A stretch of 64,000 nt of DNA from Guyanagaster necrorhizus (lineage: Eukaryota; Basidiomycota; Agaricomycetes; Agaricales; Physalacriaceae), in NCBI RefSeq assembly GCF_019112545.1, contig NW_025064898.1, positions 159,247 to 223,246 on the forward strand, given 5' to 3'. Under the pieces are notes generated by a model, which was given only the letters and a program-made list of their open reading frames with translations, ran no database searches and was not told the DNA's origin. Below, piece after piece: positions 11,234 through 24,047 of this stretch; positions within the stretch are counted from its first letter, which is position 1, and each line of letters starts with the position of its first letter. Position numbers and translations under genes: made by a program.

Positions 11234-13315
11234 TGAGCTATTGACCAGCGTCTTGTGGTGTACGCTATCAATTCTCTTCTTTTTCGTCGCCCTAACGCAA
11301 ATCCCTCTCGGGTCCCTCGTGTCTAGCCTCTGGCATTATAAAAACTCCTGTCGTCAGCGCAGCACATTCAACTAGGTACCTTTTCGATGACGTTGTGCGC
11401 GACCTTGAGAAGCACCGGTAGACTAGTGGTCGAAGCACTGACAGTGCTTCTCTGGTGAAAGGCTAATTTTCTTTTGATCTCCAAGGATTCACATCACGAC
11501 CGAAACCCCCGAAGTACGTGAAGTAACGACGACTGTTCACTGTCAGTCAGATTAGGTATGTTTATTCGCTTAGCGGAGTTGCTTTCTTCTGAAGAATCGT
11601 AAAGGTGCTTAGGTTTCCATACGTGCTGCGTGATTGTATTTAGGGTATGTGGCTTCGTCTTTCGCACCTCCAGTCAGTCAGATGATCAATTTTCGTCGTA
11701 GCGTAAATAAACACGATGTTTTGAGCCAGCCACTGTCCACGATAATGTAGAGGATGTATTGCCTGTCTTCGTCATGGCCGATAGTTTGGGTAATACGACG
11801 GTCGATCTGGTCTATCTCGTTTCTTAATATGATTGTCTCTATCTGAAGGATATCTTAGGTGTTTGGGCTTCTAAATGCGTTCCTGTTATTCGTATTAGCG
11901 ATGGCAAAGGCCTTCAAGTCTGCTTCCCGTTGGTAAAACGTTGCAAGATGCATAGGTAAAAATCAATCATTTTCGTACAGCAATCGAGATTTTTTGGCTC
12001 CAACAATTATCACGGTAACTCGCCATCAATATATAGTTTGGATCATGGAAATCAACCCGTTATCAGTGGGATATTTCGCTGACAGGAAACAAGTTTCGAC
12101 TCAATTTACAACGCCCTCAACAGCAGATGTTTGCCCAATGTTTGTGGTTTGGTATCTCGCTTCACCATTTTTGTACCTGTTGATTTTGATTTTCTTACCG
12201 TTATCGTAGCCTAGACCTCTATTGTCCATCAAGGTCAATGACCTTGTTGGACGTACGCAAGTCCGCGGTATCAAGCAGGCCACTGGACCAAACACGCGTC
12301 GCCTGCCGCCATCGTGGTTGCTGATAAATTTATGGTTAACCGACGTCACTGCGAGGTCCCTTATGTTTGAAAGACCTGCCTCAGCGCTCCTGGTGGTTCC
12401 TCTACTTGTCTTTGGACTGATGAATGTCGCAGGGACATCATTTGATTGCCAGCGTTAATCGTATGGGATCAAATCTACATCAACCGGCAAGGGGGCGCTT
12501 ATCTCGGATTCCAACCTAACAAACATGCGGTTCACACAGCAGCCGTCTATTACGCAAGTAAGCCCATTCGGAGTGTCGATTCGCTGTGTATGGTCAATGA
12601 ACTGTTTAAAGACGCCTGTCGCATCAGCGAGTTTGAATGAGCTGCCGTAGCATGAAACTCTGATACCTCGGGATTCTATGAAATGCAGTCCAAAGAGCTT
12701 ATATTATTATCGCGGTATATTTACGATCTATGCTGCCATTAGTAACTGGAGCCCGATGTGATGTATGGTCCTTGCAGCATCTGCTCGTAGGCTTAGATCT
12801 GACATTGTTCATTCAGGGTCGTGATAGGACAGTGGACCGCCGTGGTCTAGGCATAAGCACTGCGCGACAAACGGCAGCAATGTTCGTGTGGCATGCACGT
12901 ATCAGCCAAACCCTGATGACGGGTTTCCAAGAAATGGAAAACACAGCCACAGAATTGTTGGAATTATCAATTGCCGTTACTATTACAGCTATCTAGATCT
13001 CTATCCCCAGGCATCCGGTCGAAGTGACGTCTACTGAACCTCGAGTCATTGACGGGTTCTGAATGGATCCCCACACCTTGTGCTCCCACGGAATGGTCCG
13101 GCTGATGAAGGTGCGTAAAGGGACCTGTTTAGATACATCGAAGTGAGCTGAATTGGAGCCGGTGTTAGCGGGCGCTGAAAGAGCGGATGTTATGCTTCTA
13201 CTGTGTCGAACCTCCGTGGTAAAAGTCAAATCCCGGTGACCTATATATCAATCGCCCTGGAACAATATATATTCACTCTCTGACTTCATTCATCCTGTCC
13301 TGTTCCCTTTCCTCA
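11234..13315. other. Long intergenic region, no gene recognised
   Basis: About 2.1 kb of normal-composition sequence holds only short open frames without recognisable products. A TATA-like AATATATATTC at about 13264-13275 lies some 45 bases before the next start codon and is the likely core promoter of the MFS gene. I see no tRNA-like B box and no obvious repeat. Confidence 0.5.
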
Positions 13316-14961
13316 ATGGCTGACGTCGAGAAGATCCACGCCGACTTCCGTAGCGATGTCGAGAGCGTCGATCGTAGCTCTCATGGCCATGACGACTGTC
13401 CGACCCACGACACAAAACCTACGCACTCGGAAGGGCTCTCTGAAGAGAGCATACAGTCTTGTGCCTCCCATGAATACGCAGACGGTGGTCTGAAGGCATG
13501 CTTAGCTGTGTTTGGCGCGTCTCTCGCGCTGTTCAGCACTTTTGGGCAAATGAACGCGTTTGGGACGTTCCAAGCGTGGTACGCAGATCATCAACTACAA
13601 CACCTGCATGCGTCGACCATTTCTTGGATTGGCTCTTTGCAGCTGTGGGTCTTCTTCTTTTCCGTAAGTTTTCCGTCATGGTTCGTTATTGTTCGCGGGC
13701 TGAAACCTCCGTATTGAGGGAGGACCTATTGGCTTCATGTTTGACTTGTATGGGCCCCGAATCTTGATGGCAACGGGCTCGTTGCTGTATATCCTCAGTC
13801 TAGTCTTGACGAGCATATCGACACAGTTTTACCAGTATGTCCTGGCGCAAGGCATATTATTCGGTTTAGGTGTCGGTTTACTGTGAGTCATCTCGACGTC
13901 AGTACATGTATCCCCGAGAATCCATACACGCGCTGCAGATTCTATCCGTCGCTCGCAAGTGTTTCGACGTACTTCTGCAAATACCGCGCTTCTGCACTAG
14001 GCATTGCCGCAGCTGGGTCTAGTCTTGGTATGTCAATCATTATAGTCCAAGCATTTGTTCATTGTTGATCGAGGTCATACTTTAGGTGGCGTCATGTACC
14101 CCATCATGTTACAGCACCTTTTCGAGCACGTTGGATTTGGCTGGGGAGTCCGCGTATCTGCCCTCGTCAGCGGAGTCGGCTGTGGAATTGCACTTGTGAC
14201 AGTGACGGCTCTTACACCGGGGCAAAAGCGCGGACGCTGCTCGTTTCGGCTTTGCTCGACGTTCAAAGATGGGCGTTTCGACTTTCTCATGGTTGGAAGC
14301 AGTCTTGTTGCTTTAGGTAGATGTCTCCTACCTCTTTAGCTCTTGCTGGTGTCCACTAACATTGAACGCAGGTCTTTTCATACCGCTGTTCTACATAGTG
14401 GACTTTGCGCATGATCTTTCCATCTCTCGTGACACTTCATATCTGGTGCTCGCTCTAATGAACCTGGGAGGCGTTTTTGGTCGCATAGCCCCCGCCGTCT
14501 TGTCCGACACCATCGGGCGCTTCAACATCCTTGCACCTTCCGCGTTCTTGTCAGGTGTCCTCTGCCTGACACTCTGGATCCTGGCACGAACACTTTCGTC
14601 AGTGATCGCATTTTCCATTTTATACGGCTTCTTCTCGGGGTCGTTCATATCTGTGATAACGCCGTGCGTGGCACAAATATCGGATGTTCGGGAGATCGGT
14701 ACAAGAATCGGAGTCCTTTACAGTGTTATTTCTTTTCCGTGAGTATCATGTCTAGACGTCTTTTATTGAAGCTGACGTCGGTTTTCTTTTCCTCCGTTCA
14801 GATCCTTGATAGGCGGTCCCACAGCCGGCGCCTTATTAGCGCTAGAAGGTGGATCATATACTGGGATGATTATTTTCTCCGGTGCGACGACGATTGCTGG
14901 TTCCTGCTTTATAATCGGTGCAAAACTCATGATTGATTCGCGGATATTGGCTCGGGTGTAA
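13316..14961 (+). CDS. MFS transporter, monocarboxylate-permease (MCT/MCH) type
   Basis: The gene encodes a plasma-membrane proton-coupled permease of the major facilitator superfamily. The hydrophilic N-terminal tail of about 60 residues is followed by ACLAVFGASLALFSTFGQMN and FGTFQAWYADH, the typical first helix of fungal monocarboxylate-porter-like proteins. Five GT-AG introns lie at 13664-13718, 13883-13938, 14028-14085, 14317-14371 and 14739-14801. Spliced landmarks are GGPIGFMFDLYGPR (loop 2-3), LFYPSLASVSTYF, SSLGGVMYP and, in the second half, GRIAPAVLSDTIGRFN. About 12 membrane segments fit. It ends with TAA 14959-14961. The substrate is unknown, since members include monocarboxylate and riboflavin carriers. 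It is intact. Confidence 0.88.
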
Positions 14962-16302
14962 TCTATCCTTCAAATGAACGGACACAGATAATTTATCTCA
15001 TCTTCTACTTATCACATATTTATTTTTACGACCTTAGGATACTTCTCACGCATATATTGCTCCGCCTAGCGCGGATCTCAGCAGGATTTACACGCTACTC
15101 ATTACATGTACCACTCTAGTATGTATACCGAAAACTGATTTTCGAAGAGCTTCTGACAGGGATTCTCGGAAATGTCACTTGAAATAAAATGAATCCTCCA
15201 CTTCCATTCCGATACATATATGGTACACTCGTCGGGCCGCTTCATCTGTGACTTCATCATGTGAAGCTGCAGCTGAGGTGGGGATGTTTCGCGTCTTGTG
15301 TGTAACAATTGGATATTCACCAAACTCGAAGATGCCAACTGTCGCACCGCCTCGTCGAGAATACGGCAGCTGCGGATTTGATGGATTCTTGAAGCTGAAT
15401 AAAGAATAAAACGGGTGAACCGGCCGACGAGTTGATGGAAATGGAACGATGGAGTAAGGACGTACGTATAATTGCGATGTAGTAAATACGATTTCTTGAT
15501 GGTGGCGCCGCGTTTCCTCTGACAAGTAGGGTTGTAGAATTGTGAGGATATTAGCTTTTTTGATGCAGCGGTTGGGGTTCGTTACCATTGCAACCCTAGA
15601 TCTCAGAGTCTGTCTAAGGGAGGATGGACCGAAACTTGCTGGATTTGTTTGAGCATACTCTGACGCATGCAATGGTCAGGTTTGAGGCTGTTCCTAAATA
15701 CAAGTTCGCACTTGGAAGCTCTTATCGATATCCCTTACCTAGAGAAGGCAGAAAATCGTACTCTTGAGCATTTGAACACACGGTGTCAGATCCCGGACTT
15801 GGAGAGGGGCTCTCTGTTCGAAAGGTGTGAAGGAGTCGAAGCCTCCATGGGTAGCCCCCTACTGGTTGACTCTCTGCCGCACCTTTGCAGAACTACAGGC
15901 TGGAATAGATGTTTCATATAGCCTAATAAACCATTTGATAGACTGAGCCTAGGAAATACTCGAGACGCCGCATAGTTTTACCTGGACGAAAAGGGGAAAC
16001 GAGGTATATCGGGATGTGAGAAATCTTCAAAATGTTAGTCTAAAATACTTGAAGCCAAATATATAAGGCCTATAACCGGATTTCTACAGCTAATGCATGA
16101 TGGCCAGAGCAGATGCAGAAAAACCGACAGCGTAGGGCCAGAGCGATTTAGGCTAGGCCCAGGCCCTCGATTTTAGGATAAAATTGGTTATTTTATCACA
16201 AAGTTACATAAGCGGTGATTTCGCTCGAATTGCCTGAATCAGCACCACTGTACCCTTCACCAATCTTCAGTTGATTTTCCCTCTATTCCTTCGACGACGA
16301 CG
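14962..16302. other. Intergenic region with one unsupported reverse ORF
   Basis: The longest open frame is 15175-15672 on the minus strand (165 codons, from MHASEYAQTN to DSFYFK). It has no domain I recognise. A plausible intron inside it (GTACGT to TATTCAG, about 15397-15465) would give a different, shorter product. It may be a small hypothetical gene or chance. The rest, including 15.9-16.2 kb, shows nothing. Confidence 0.4.
15175..15672 (-). CDS. Hypothetical protein, weakly supported
   Basis: An uninterrupted frame of 165 codons has no signal peptide, membrane segment or known motif. It contains LTILQPYLSEETRRHH and a Gly/Arg turn (YSRRGGATVGIFEFG). A consensus donor GTACGT lies near its middle with a matching TTCAG acceptor, so the frame could be interrupted in the mRNA. 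I give it only because it exceeds other unassigned frames nearby. Confidence 0.25.
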   Translation of the reverse strand: MHASEYAQTNPASFGPSSLRQTLRSRVAMVTNPNRCIKKANILTILQPYLSEETRRHHQEIVFTTSQLYVRPYSIVPFPSTRRPVHPFYSLFSFKNPSNPQLPYSRRGGATVGIFEFGEYPIVTHKTRNIPTSAAASHDEVTDEAARRVYHICIGMEVEDSFYFK

Positions 16303-17341
16303 ATGAACGCGTCCAGAACAGATTTGCTGAACTGGGTGAACGAACTGCTCCAGTTGGGCTACACGAAGGTGGAGCAATGTGGGACTGGAGCCGCGTACTG
16401 CCAGATCATTGACTCCATTTACGGTGCATGCTCAGCGATTTCCCATCGACCACCAATCTAACTGAAATCTTTTTCCTTCTTCCTTTCATATACTTACATG
16501 TTTAGGCGATGTACCCATGCAGCGAGTCAAAATGAATGCCAAACACGAATACGAGTTCATCGCCAACTTCAAAATCATGCAGAACGTGTTCAAGTCGAAG
16601 AAGATCGATAAGGTGTGTTGGAATGTAGTATTTGCAGTCGTTGCGGAGAATCTCATATTCTATCTCTTTTCGAGCCGATACCGGTGGAAAAATTGGTCAA
16701 GTGCAAGATGCAGTGCGTGAATACTATTCTCAGCGATATCGTGACATTGGGACCTTTTTCCTCCTAGGGACAACCTCGAATTTCTTCAGTGGATCAAGAG
16801 ATACTGGGATCAGAACTATGGTGGGCAAGGTTACGATCCGGTGGCTCGACGCAAGGGTGCTCCGGCTGATCCTCCCGCGACGATGGCACCTATCTCAGCT
16901 GGAACCAGCCGTGGTCTTGGAACAAGTGCACGAGCGGGAGGACGAACACCGATAGGCGGACATCGGGCGGGATCCACTCAGCCCAATGAAGCCGTTCAGC
17001 ATCTTCAAAATCAGATCAAGGATCTTAGTTCGCATTTGGAGGGACTAGAGAAGGAGAGAGATTTCTACTTTGAGAAGGTACGTTGTTGGTCCTTGCATTT
17101 GTTGAGGGGGTTCGCATACTCAGGTGTTTGGTAGCTCCGGGAGATCGAGATCCTCGTGCAAGCACAGGTGGAAGCCCTTGAGGCTTCAGGAAAGGGCGAT
17201 GCCACCTTGAAGGATATCCAGAAGATTCTGTATTCGACCGAGGTCAGTTCCTGTTGCTGCTCACTAATACTTTTTCTGACGTCGTGACAGGACGGCTTTG
17301 AGGTCCCGGAAGGCCAGACAGATGATGAGGAGACCTTCTAA
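16303..17341 (+). CDS. MAL3: EB1/Mal3 family microtubule plus-end protein
   Basis: EB1 proteins bind growing microtubule ends through a calponin-homology domain and recruit partners through a C-terminal coiled coil. The ATG at 16303 gives MNASRTDLLNWVNELLQLGY. Five introns (16424-16505, 16613-16674, 16713-16767, 17078-17134 and 17243-17290) join into one frame ending TAA 17339-17341. The CH domain shows CGTGAAYCQIIDSIY, VKMNAKHEYEFIANFK and IPVEKLVKCKMQDNLEFLQW, and ends in YDPVARRKG. A Ser/Gly/Ala-rich linker follows, then a coiled coil (NQIKDLSSHLEGLEKERDFY) and the EB1 domain (FYFEKLREIEILVQ). The tail ends DDEETF, which is acidic but lacks the exact EEY/EEF of animal EB1. The length of about 250 residues is normal. 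It should be the single housekeeping copy. Confidence 0.95.
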
Positions 17342-18986
17342 GAACACGATTTACCATCCGTATCACCCAAGACCGATCGCGCGTATTTTTAACTATTCAT
17401 ATCCACTACTACCCTACGCAGATGTAAATTCAGATCATTCCCTTTAGTATGTTTCTTCTTGTTCATACGCTTCTGATTTTGTCCCTCCTCTTGTAGTGCA
17501 TCAATCTGACAATCACAATGCATTTCTCATCAGCGTACGTTGTGGCATTTCATGAGCTTCTTGCTTCTTGTACCTAGTGAAGTCTCCCCTTTTCACAAGA
17601 CTGCAAGAGACGGTCCCTTGTCCGAGAATCTATGACATTCATTTATAGGTCTTTTTCTTCAATCGACGGATTACGGTACACAGAGGGAGAGGGAGGCACG
17701 AATACAGTACGCGTAATTGAAATGATATTTTCTCAATCCTGTGAGTATCAGTATTCACATTATTCGTTGGTCGTAAACTCTTCGCCGTTACCCAGGTCCG
17801 ATAATTACTTATAAGGCCGTGCTTTGATGCTATCAACACTGTTGAAGGCAGCGAAGGACAATGTTGCCATATGATCAAGGAAAGCAGCTTTACGACATGA
17901 CGTTCGATCTCTCTGGGAGAGATTTACGCGGTCCGTCAACACCGGGTGCCTTGTGCGTTCCTAGACACCTCCTTTTGGCGGTGCTATCAGGATGTTATTG
18001 AGCCTGAAGCAGACTAGCCGTATTCCGTGAACCTTGTCTAGGTCCCTGGCAACAGGATGCTCTCTGATAGCTCGCACTGGCTGGGTACAGGTCTGAGGTC
18101 CCGCTGCGCAGCATTTGCTCGGTGAGGTCCGGTTTCATGCATCTGTACTCTACTCAGTGCAACCTTCCAGGAACGTCTGTCTGTGTTGCAATCAAGAGTA
18201 TCGATCTCAAGGGCAATCGCTTACCGAGGTCGGCCTTCGTCTTCGGAGAAGGTTCTAGTGTGGGTACACTAACTTTCAGAACCTTGTTTACTGATGACAA
18301 CATCCAGATGTGGCCTGCTGGGGCGACGCCCTCACGTAGACGGTACAATGTCAATCTTAGCGAGCCACTTCTCACCGCACAAGCTTCATGTAACGAGTAC
18401 GGCCGTCTTGCTTCTGAATTAACTAGTACTGCTAACTGCCTGCTCGACCACATGAAGTTGCCGATGGTTTTGCCAGTGTACAGGCGCCTACTTTACTCAT
18501 CACCACTGACTTGACATGCTTTCCACATGCCGTTCAGTACACGTTTTAAATCTTTGTATGACCCCGTGTCGGCAGTGGTTATAAGTTCTCTCTGGTTCCC
18601 TTTGTTAACGACGTATCATCGTTGTCCCGTGCCGTAGGCCTCAGTCGAATCAATATGCTATTACCCCTGTCAGGCCGATTTTGCCGGGGGGTCCACCCCC
18701 CTCTCTCCAAAAATGGAAAGCTCCTACATTACTCAATTGACTGACGCCAGCCCGATGCTGTTGTTTCTTGTCTTTGTACACCCACGACGACGCGTCTTTC
18801 CTTTCCTTTCCGCTGTTACTGGGAGGCAAAGGGTATATTTCGCGGGCAGGCATTGTAAGCTGAACCTAGTTTCTTTGCTAATCCAATGTTCTAACGAAGT
18901 ATCAAAAATTTCAGATATTCCTCGGGTCTAAAGGTGAGCGTTATTGTGCTATGCTTTGACTCTCTCTGAGCTTGTTATAAGCATAA
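17342..18986. other. Intergenic region, no gene recognised
   Basis: About 1.6 kb follows EB1. The start is probably the EB1 3' UTR. The longest open frame (18122-18514, plus, 130 codons) has no recognisable domain and no clear codon pattern, and I do not call it. A short G/C run (GGGGGGTCCACCCCCC) at 18684-18700 could form a small hairpin. Confidence 0.45.
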
Positions 18987-20208
18987 ATGACTATGGAAGA
19001 TATCCTTTCGTCATCAGAAATATGCCAGGAAATTCTTAAATACATCAGTGGCCAACGGCGAGGCTATCCAAAGGATCTTTTGGCACTCTGTCAAACAAAT
19101 AAAGCATGGCAACGAGAATCTGAAAAGGCGTTGTACCACAGTGTTCGGGTTGACTCCCTCGCTCGGCTGAAACAATTCTGCACGACAATCATCACCCAGC
19201 CCCGCATCGCAGAACTGGTTATCGCCTTCAGCCTCATGTCACAGCCCACCCGGTACACGCCGCCTAGTACAACGTATCTAGCCGAACTCTGGAAAAGTTT
19301 TCATGGAGTACTTCAGAAGCTTCCCAACCTTCTATCTCTCGCCATAGCCGAACAATACGCCGTACCAAGCTGGGTGTTCAGCTCCGAAGCCGCGGGAGAA
19401 TGCTTATTCCCGTTTAACCTCACTTCTTTGACGATGTATGGCGTGCCGTATAACTCTCAGATGGCGGAATTCATTTGTGCCCAGTCGGACCTCCAACGCC
19501 TGCAATACTATGCGGATCCCACGGAAGAGGACGTAAGACATGCGTACGAGCCGGGAACGCCGTCTTTATATGACGGCATCCTACTCGAGGACTTGCGTGA
19601 ACTGTCAGGAAATGTCACCATCGTACATGATATACTCTCTGCGCCGTGTCAACCGCCAATTACCCGGCTCATCATGGGCACAGACGAAGAATGGCCGACT
19701 CTTTTACAGGTCTTGCCAAAATTGTCAAAAATACGCAACACTCTGCGGAATCTAGGTGTGACGCACATACCACATGACCCGGCTGTTGTGGACCAGGTTT
19801 TGGATATCATTGCTGCTACATGTCCAGATATTCGGACTCTGGGTCTGATACCGCTGCCTTGGCTTGATGTAAGTTATTGTCCACAGTGTTTCTTCAGCAT
19901 TCGCTGACTCATCATCACTTCTTTAGAGATCGGTGCTTCATCGCACGCTAATGCAGATGCAGAAATTGATAAGTATCGAACTAGTAATCCATAGTGGGAT
20001 ATGGAATCCGATTCCGCAGTCCATGATAACAAAGGTATTCGCATCGGAGCTCAAGATGTACTGTCCTTCATTGATGTCAGTCAGCTTGATGGCCCCCTCT
20101 TTTGTTCATCGTTGATTCTTCCGCAGCGAATGTCACTTCCGCACGCCTTTCGATCGGGCGGCCTGGTTTCATAACGGACAAGATTGGAAATATCATATAC
20201 CACCATGA
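18987..20208 (+). CDS. F-box/LRR-like protein of the basidiomycete expansion
   Basis: Three exons with introns 19869-19928 and 20076-20126 give a protein of about 370 residues ending in TGA 20206-20208. The N terminus (ILSSSEICQEILKYI, then LLALCQTNKAWQRESEKALY) has the F-box-like pattern of a short leucine-rich helix, a Cys-x-x-x-Asn-Lys-x-W turn and ALYHSV. It is followed by leucine-rich stretches (LTSLTMYGVP, LQRLQYYADP, LLEDLRELSG) and IRTLGLIPLPWLD. Such proteins are numerous in Agaricomycetes and usually serve as substrate adaptors of SCF ubiquitin ligases. The specific role here is unknown. The first Met of MTMEDILSS is the only in-frame candidate after an upstream stop region. Confidence 0.72.
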
Positions 20209-20851
20209 TTATTGACGGTCAATGTCGAGTTATGCCTGTACGATCTCGAAGATCGTTGGGTATCATTGTGAGTCTGATATGTAGAGATTGTTTTCCACTC
20301 ATTCGCTATTCAAGGAGAACGACCTCATTTGTATAAGTCACCGGAACCAACGTATTCAGTGTATTTTGATTCAATGCAATTTGATTCCTAATAATGGTGA
20401 TGAGTATTGAACATGTCCTTTGGGCAACCAGCACATAGGAACACAGCAGGTCCTCTTGCTGTATTCATTACCCTGTCGATAACGATTAGCACCGTCGACA
20501 TGAACAGATTAATGTTGACTTGGAAAGTGCATCTTTCCGGGATTGAGGAATGTGGCATCTCTCAGACAATGTGCTTCAAAAGCTGGTTCGAAGCTCAACG
20601 TTAAATAGTGGCTTGCAGTGGCCTCCTGAAATCAGTGGCATGGATGAAACAATGTCAGCGCAAGAAGTATGATTCTATAGTCTACGTCTATTTATGGTGG
20701 TGCCTTTTGAAACAAAAACCATCATTGCAGAGAAATAGAACAATACCACTAATAAATAGTTGTTGAAATTCCGAAAAGTGTATAAATAGCTCGATCGCGA
20801 CTTGTTCCACTTGGATTCATTCAATCACCACCACCTTCGAGACTTTGCACC
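20209..20851. promoter_or_regulatory. Intergenic region with TATA box before RCE1
   Basis: A good core promoter element, GTATAAATAGC at 20779-20789, lies about 65 bases upstream of the RCE1 start codon. The rest of the interval holds only short frames. Confidence 0.55.
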
Positions 20852-22070
20852 ATGCTCGTCGATCCACTGTTTTCTGAGAGTCAAGGCCATTTTCTCGCTT
20901 TCTGTTTCACAGTTATATATGTCGGCTCTCTGTACTTGTCTAAGAATGCGCGTCTTTCCTTCGTCGCTTGGTCGACCAAGGTGCATGAGGGAACTACGCG
21001 TCAGAGACAGCTGAATGAGCGTTGGCGAGACGATGCCGACGTTATCCGAGCACGACTGCTTGCGGTGTCGCTGGCGACGATAGCATCGTGTTTCTGGATT
21101 TTCCAATTGCTCTGGCCGTTATATGGAGTGAGTGGCCTGTTTCTAATACTTGCGCTTCTAATTGACCGCCTCGTGCCAGTTCTACCCTGGAGTTCACGTC
21201 ACTTTCTTTAGACTTGGGTTTATATTCTCTCATCCCATGAAAGCGCATCTCGTTACACCGTTGCTTTTCATTGGTCCTTTTTATTCTCGCTACCTATATC
21301 AAATCCTTCCATTCCAACGGTACTGGAATACAGAGTCGACGATTAAGAAGGTCGTTTCTCTCCCCGGCCTCCGTAACTATCTGGTGGTCAGTATCACAAA
21401 ATAGATTTCATCGTATCAAAACTGGAGTTCATATTTCTGCCTTCTAGGCTCCATATACGGAGGAGGTTGTTTTCCGGGCTTGCATTCTATCCATATATCA
21501 TCTTTCAGGTATATCTCGCCTGCACATGATTGTTCTGGCGCCACTATGGTTTAGTTTGGGTAAGTTGTTATTGCTGTTACGACCATTAAAGTATGTACTT
21601 AACATTCAACTAGCACATTTTCACCACGCTTGGGATCTTTACAATCGCTGTGGCCGCACATGGGTCGCTGCAAAGCATGCTGCCACGGCTATCTGTACGT
21701 CGAGATTTTGATATACAACTGGTGTCTTTACTGAAGGTTTCTTAGCATTCCAGTTATTCTACACCAGCTTCTTCGGGTCCCATTGCGCGTATCTCTTCCT
21801 CCGTACCGGATCCATTTTTCCGTCCATCACCTCTCACATTTTTTGTAATTTCATGGGTGTACCTCATCTCCCACTAGAAGTGGTCGTCTTTCCGGAACGA
21901 AAAAAAGGTACGTCGTCTTCTGCTGTTAGCGCCGGGTTGGTTCTTATCATGTACTTCAAGCCATCTTCGGTGCGTATGCATTGGGCGTGTTGGCGTATTT
22001 ATTTGCTATGATCCAGTGGACGCATTCGTCCGACAGCCTGTATTGGAGGCCACCCAGGAGTCTGCTCTGA
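20852..22070 (+). CDS. RCE1: CAAX prenyl protease 2 (Rce1), CPBP family
   Basis: Rce1 is an ER membrane protease that removes the -aaX tripeptide from farnesylated or geranylgeranylated proteins such as Ras and a-factor-type pheromones. The ATG at 20852 gives MLVDPLFSESQGHFLAFCFT. Introns lie at 21128-21179, 21387-21447, 21560-21613, 21695-21745 and 21908-21960. The stop is TGA 22068-22070. The spliced protein carries the catalytic motifs: APYTEEVVFRACILS (the EExxxR pair with the general-base Glu), FSLAHFHHAWDLY (FxxxH), FQLFYTSFFG and HIFCNFMGVPHLP (HxxxN). Multiple hydrophobic segments precede and follow. The length of about 310 residues is usual for fungal Rce1. All catalytic residues are visible and the gene appears intact. 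In mushrooms it would process lipopeptide mating pheromones as well as Ras and Rho proteins. Confidence 0.94.
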
Positions 22071-22204
22071 TCCCCCATGTAACCCTTACACGGTTCCCAT
22101 GTATTAAGTATTAGCTGGAATGCAATTGTATTGTCTCCTAACGAAAGATATGTCTCGGAAGACTATCATCTTATCAGACAAAGCGAAGCCCTCCTGTACG
22201 TCAT

Positions 22205-24047
22205 TCAATCTGGCCTTCTCACATCTTTTGGGACCAATGTCCAGAGACCGATCATCAAACCCAGAAATCCTAGGAGCCTAACGAGTCTCAGGATATAAGA
22301 GCGTCACACAGTGGTAGCAAAAAACTCACATCGGTTGTAGGCTTTCAATCCCTGCCTTGTTCGCGACGGCTCCAGTCATGAAGGGAAAAAGCGCACTGCC
22401 TGCCTGACCTAGGCCCGCGATCCAGCCGATAGAGCCAGATAGTAACCATCGAGGAAGGATGCGCCCAGTATGATTCATCAGAATGGGGTACATCGGTCCG
22501 AGCACGAACCCTACGAGAGAGACCGCAACGGCACCTCCTATGAGAGAGGGTACGAACCATACGACGAGTTCCAGGCTGGAGTAGACTGGGATAAGTGAAT
22601 TGTTTGAATAGGATGGAGCACGTTCACGCACCCAATGGCAATGCAAGAATACAGATACAGCGAGATACGATCGCCCAGCTTGTATAAACACTGTTAGCAA
22701 TCGTCTGTCTATGAAGTTTTTATGCACCTTCTGATTAACCCATACAAGGCCGAGTCGTCCCAACATCAGCCCTATTATCCGGATTACTGAGCAGTCGAGA
22801 GCTTGAAGGACATTGCTCACCGCCAAAGAAACCGGACGAAATGTAACCAGACGAGGCGCCTCCCCCGCGTACCTGCTCAATGAAAGTGACAATCCAGCCT
22901 AGGGAAAATGTGAGAGCCTGAAAGGTTAGGAAGGTAAGAAGCATGGCACCTCCAATCGTTACTTCAGTACCGACATACACAAGAGCAAAAGCGGCCAGCA
23001 TATGCACAGTTTTCATCCCGAGGAATTGGCGCATCTTGTTGTGGCCGCTTCTTCCGGTATCACGATGGTGCTCTTCAGGCAGCTGGCCGATTTGCGCGAA
23101 ACAGGCTATCATGCGGGTTGGCAGTCAAATCATACCTGATGGATTATCTCACCTTCCAGCGGCTTCAATCGGAAAACGCTCCACAGGACTATGAGGTTTG
23201 TCACGGCGATTCCCAAGGATACGAGGTAGAAGTAAGACCAATGGGCCATTTGTGAGAACTGGGTGGCGACCAGCGGGGCTGTTAACGCACCAGCACCTGT
23301 GAAAGAGAAACTTAACGGTGGGAAGCGCACGAGGTTTTTCTACTCACCGTACGCGGCCTGGAGGATCATCATCTTGATATCAGGGTGGTCTTTGAGGCTC
23401 GCGACATAACTTGTGACCTGGGCGTCTTGCAAAGCGATACCCACTCCGTTAATTGCGAATGTGACTACAAACGCTGGGAAGGGCAGTGCTGCTGACTGCA
23501 AAGCGTAAACGACGACCTGGCAGAACGCGCCTACGTACAAGTGGTGAGTCATATATTTCGGCCTTGAGACCCCCACACTGACCGATAACGAGAACTTTAC
23601 CAAACCCGATCCTGTCCAACAATGGGACATTTATAAGGGCTCCAACTACGAATCCCTGGAAAAGACCCCCCCTTTTTAGCGCATGTCGTTCATTTATGGT
23701 TGACTCTTACCAGACAAGCCATTACGAAGATAAGAGAAACGACAACAAAGTTGACCTAAGGCGATTTAGAATGCGTAAAGCGGATAGAAAACTGAATGTA
23801 CATGATACACCGCCTGCATCCTGGGTAACAGTGCTCCAGAGGTGCCATCATTCCATCCGTTCAGACATTTTGTCCACCAGACAGCAGCAAACTGGACATG
23901 TCCGCGCAAGTTATTTCTACGGGTCTTATCGAGGTCGCCATGGCTTTCCTCGGCCTGAGGAGCGATCATGATGGTTTGCACTTCGGCTTCGTCATTCTCG
24001 GTTGGAGGTTTGACTCGCGGGAGGATGTCGAGTTCTATGGCAGACAT
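22205..24047 (-). CDS. MFS permease, fucose-permease/BSC6-like, copy A
   Basis: Eleven exons on the minus strand run from ATG 24045-24047 to TGA 22205-22207. Introns are 23801-23756, 23710-23656, 23582-23531, 23347-23297, 23152-23106, 22949-22899, 22820-22772, 22727-22679, 22631-22576 and 22329-22287, all GT-AG. After a hydrophilic tail come WWTKCLNGWNDGTSGALLPR, GALINVPLLDRIGFGKV, TFAINGVGIALQDAQVTSY, ALTAPLVATQF, VYVGTEVTIGGWIVTF, FVLGPMYPILMNH and GSALFPFMTGAVANKAGIE. These fit a 12-helix sugar-type MFS protein of the FHS/Bsc6-like group. It is a close paralogue of the plus-strand gene at 41326. It lacks the intron that the other copy has between ALQ and DAQ. The substrate is unknown. Confidence 0.9.

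Noticed and set aside
10771..11271. Minus frame of 166 codons opposite the CCDC137-like gene
   Set aside because: It is an antisense shadow of exon 3 without any recognisable domain.
11401..11465. Possible tRNA-like sequence (GGTAGACTAGTGGTCGAAGC)
   Set aside because: No acceptor stem pairing, no B box and no anticodon loop could be placed.
18122..18514. Plus frame of 130 codons between EB1 and the F-box-like gene
   Set aside because: No domain, no promoter motif and no plausible introns extend it. The opposite strand is equally open.
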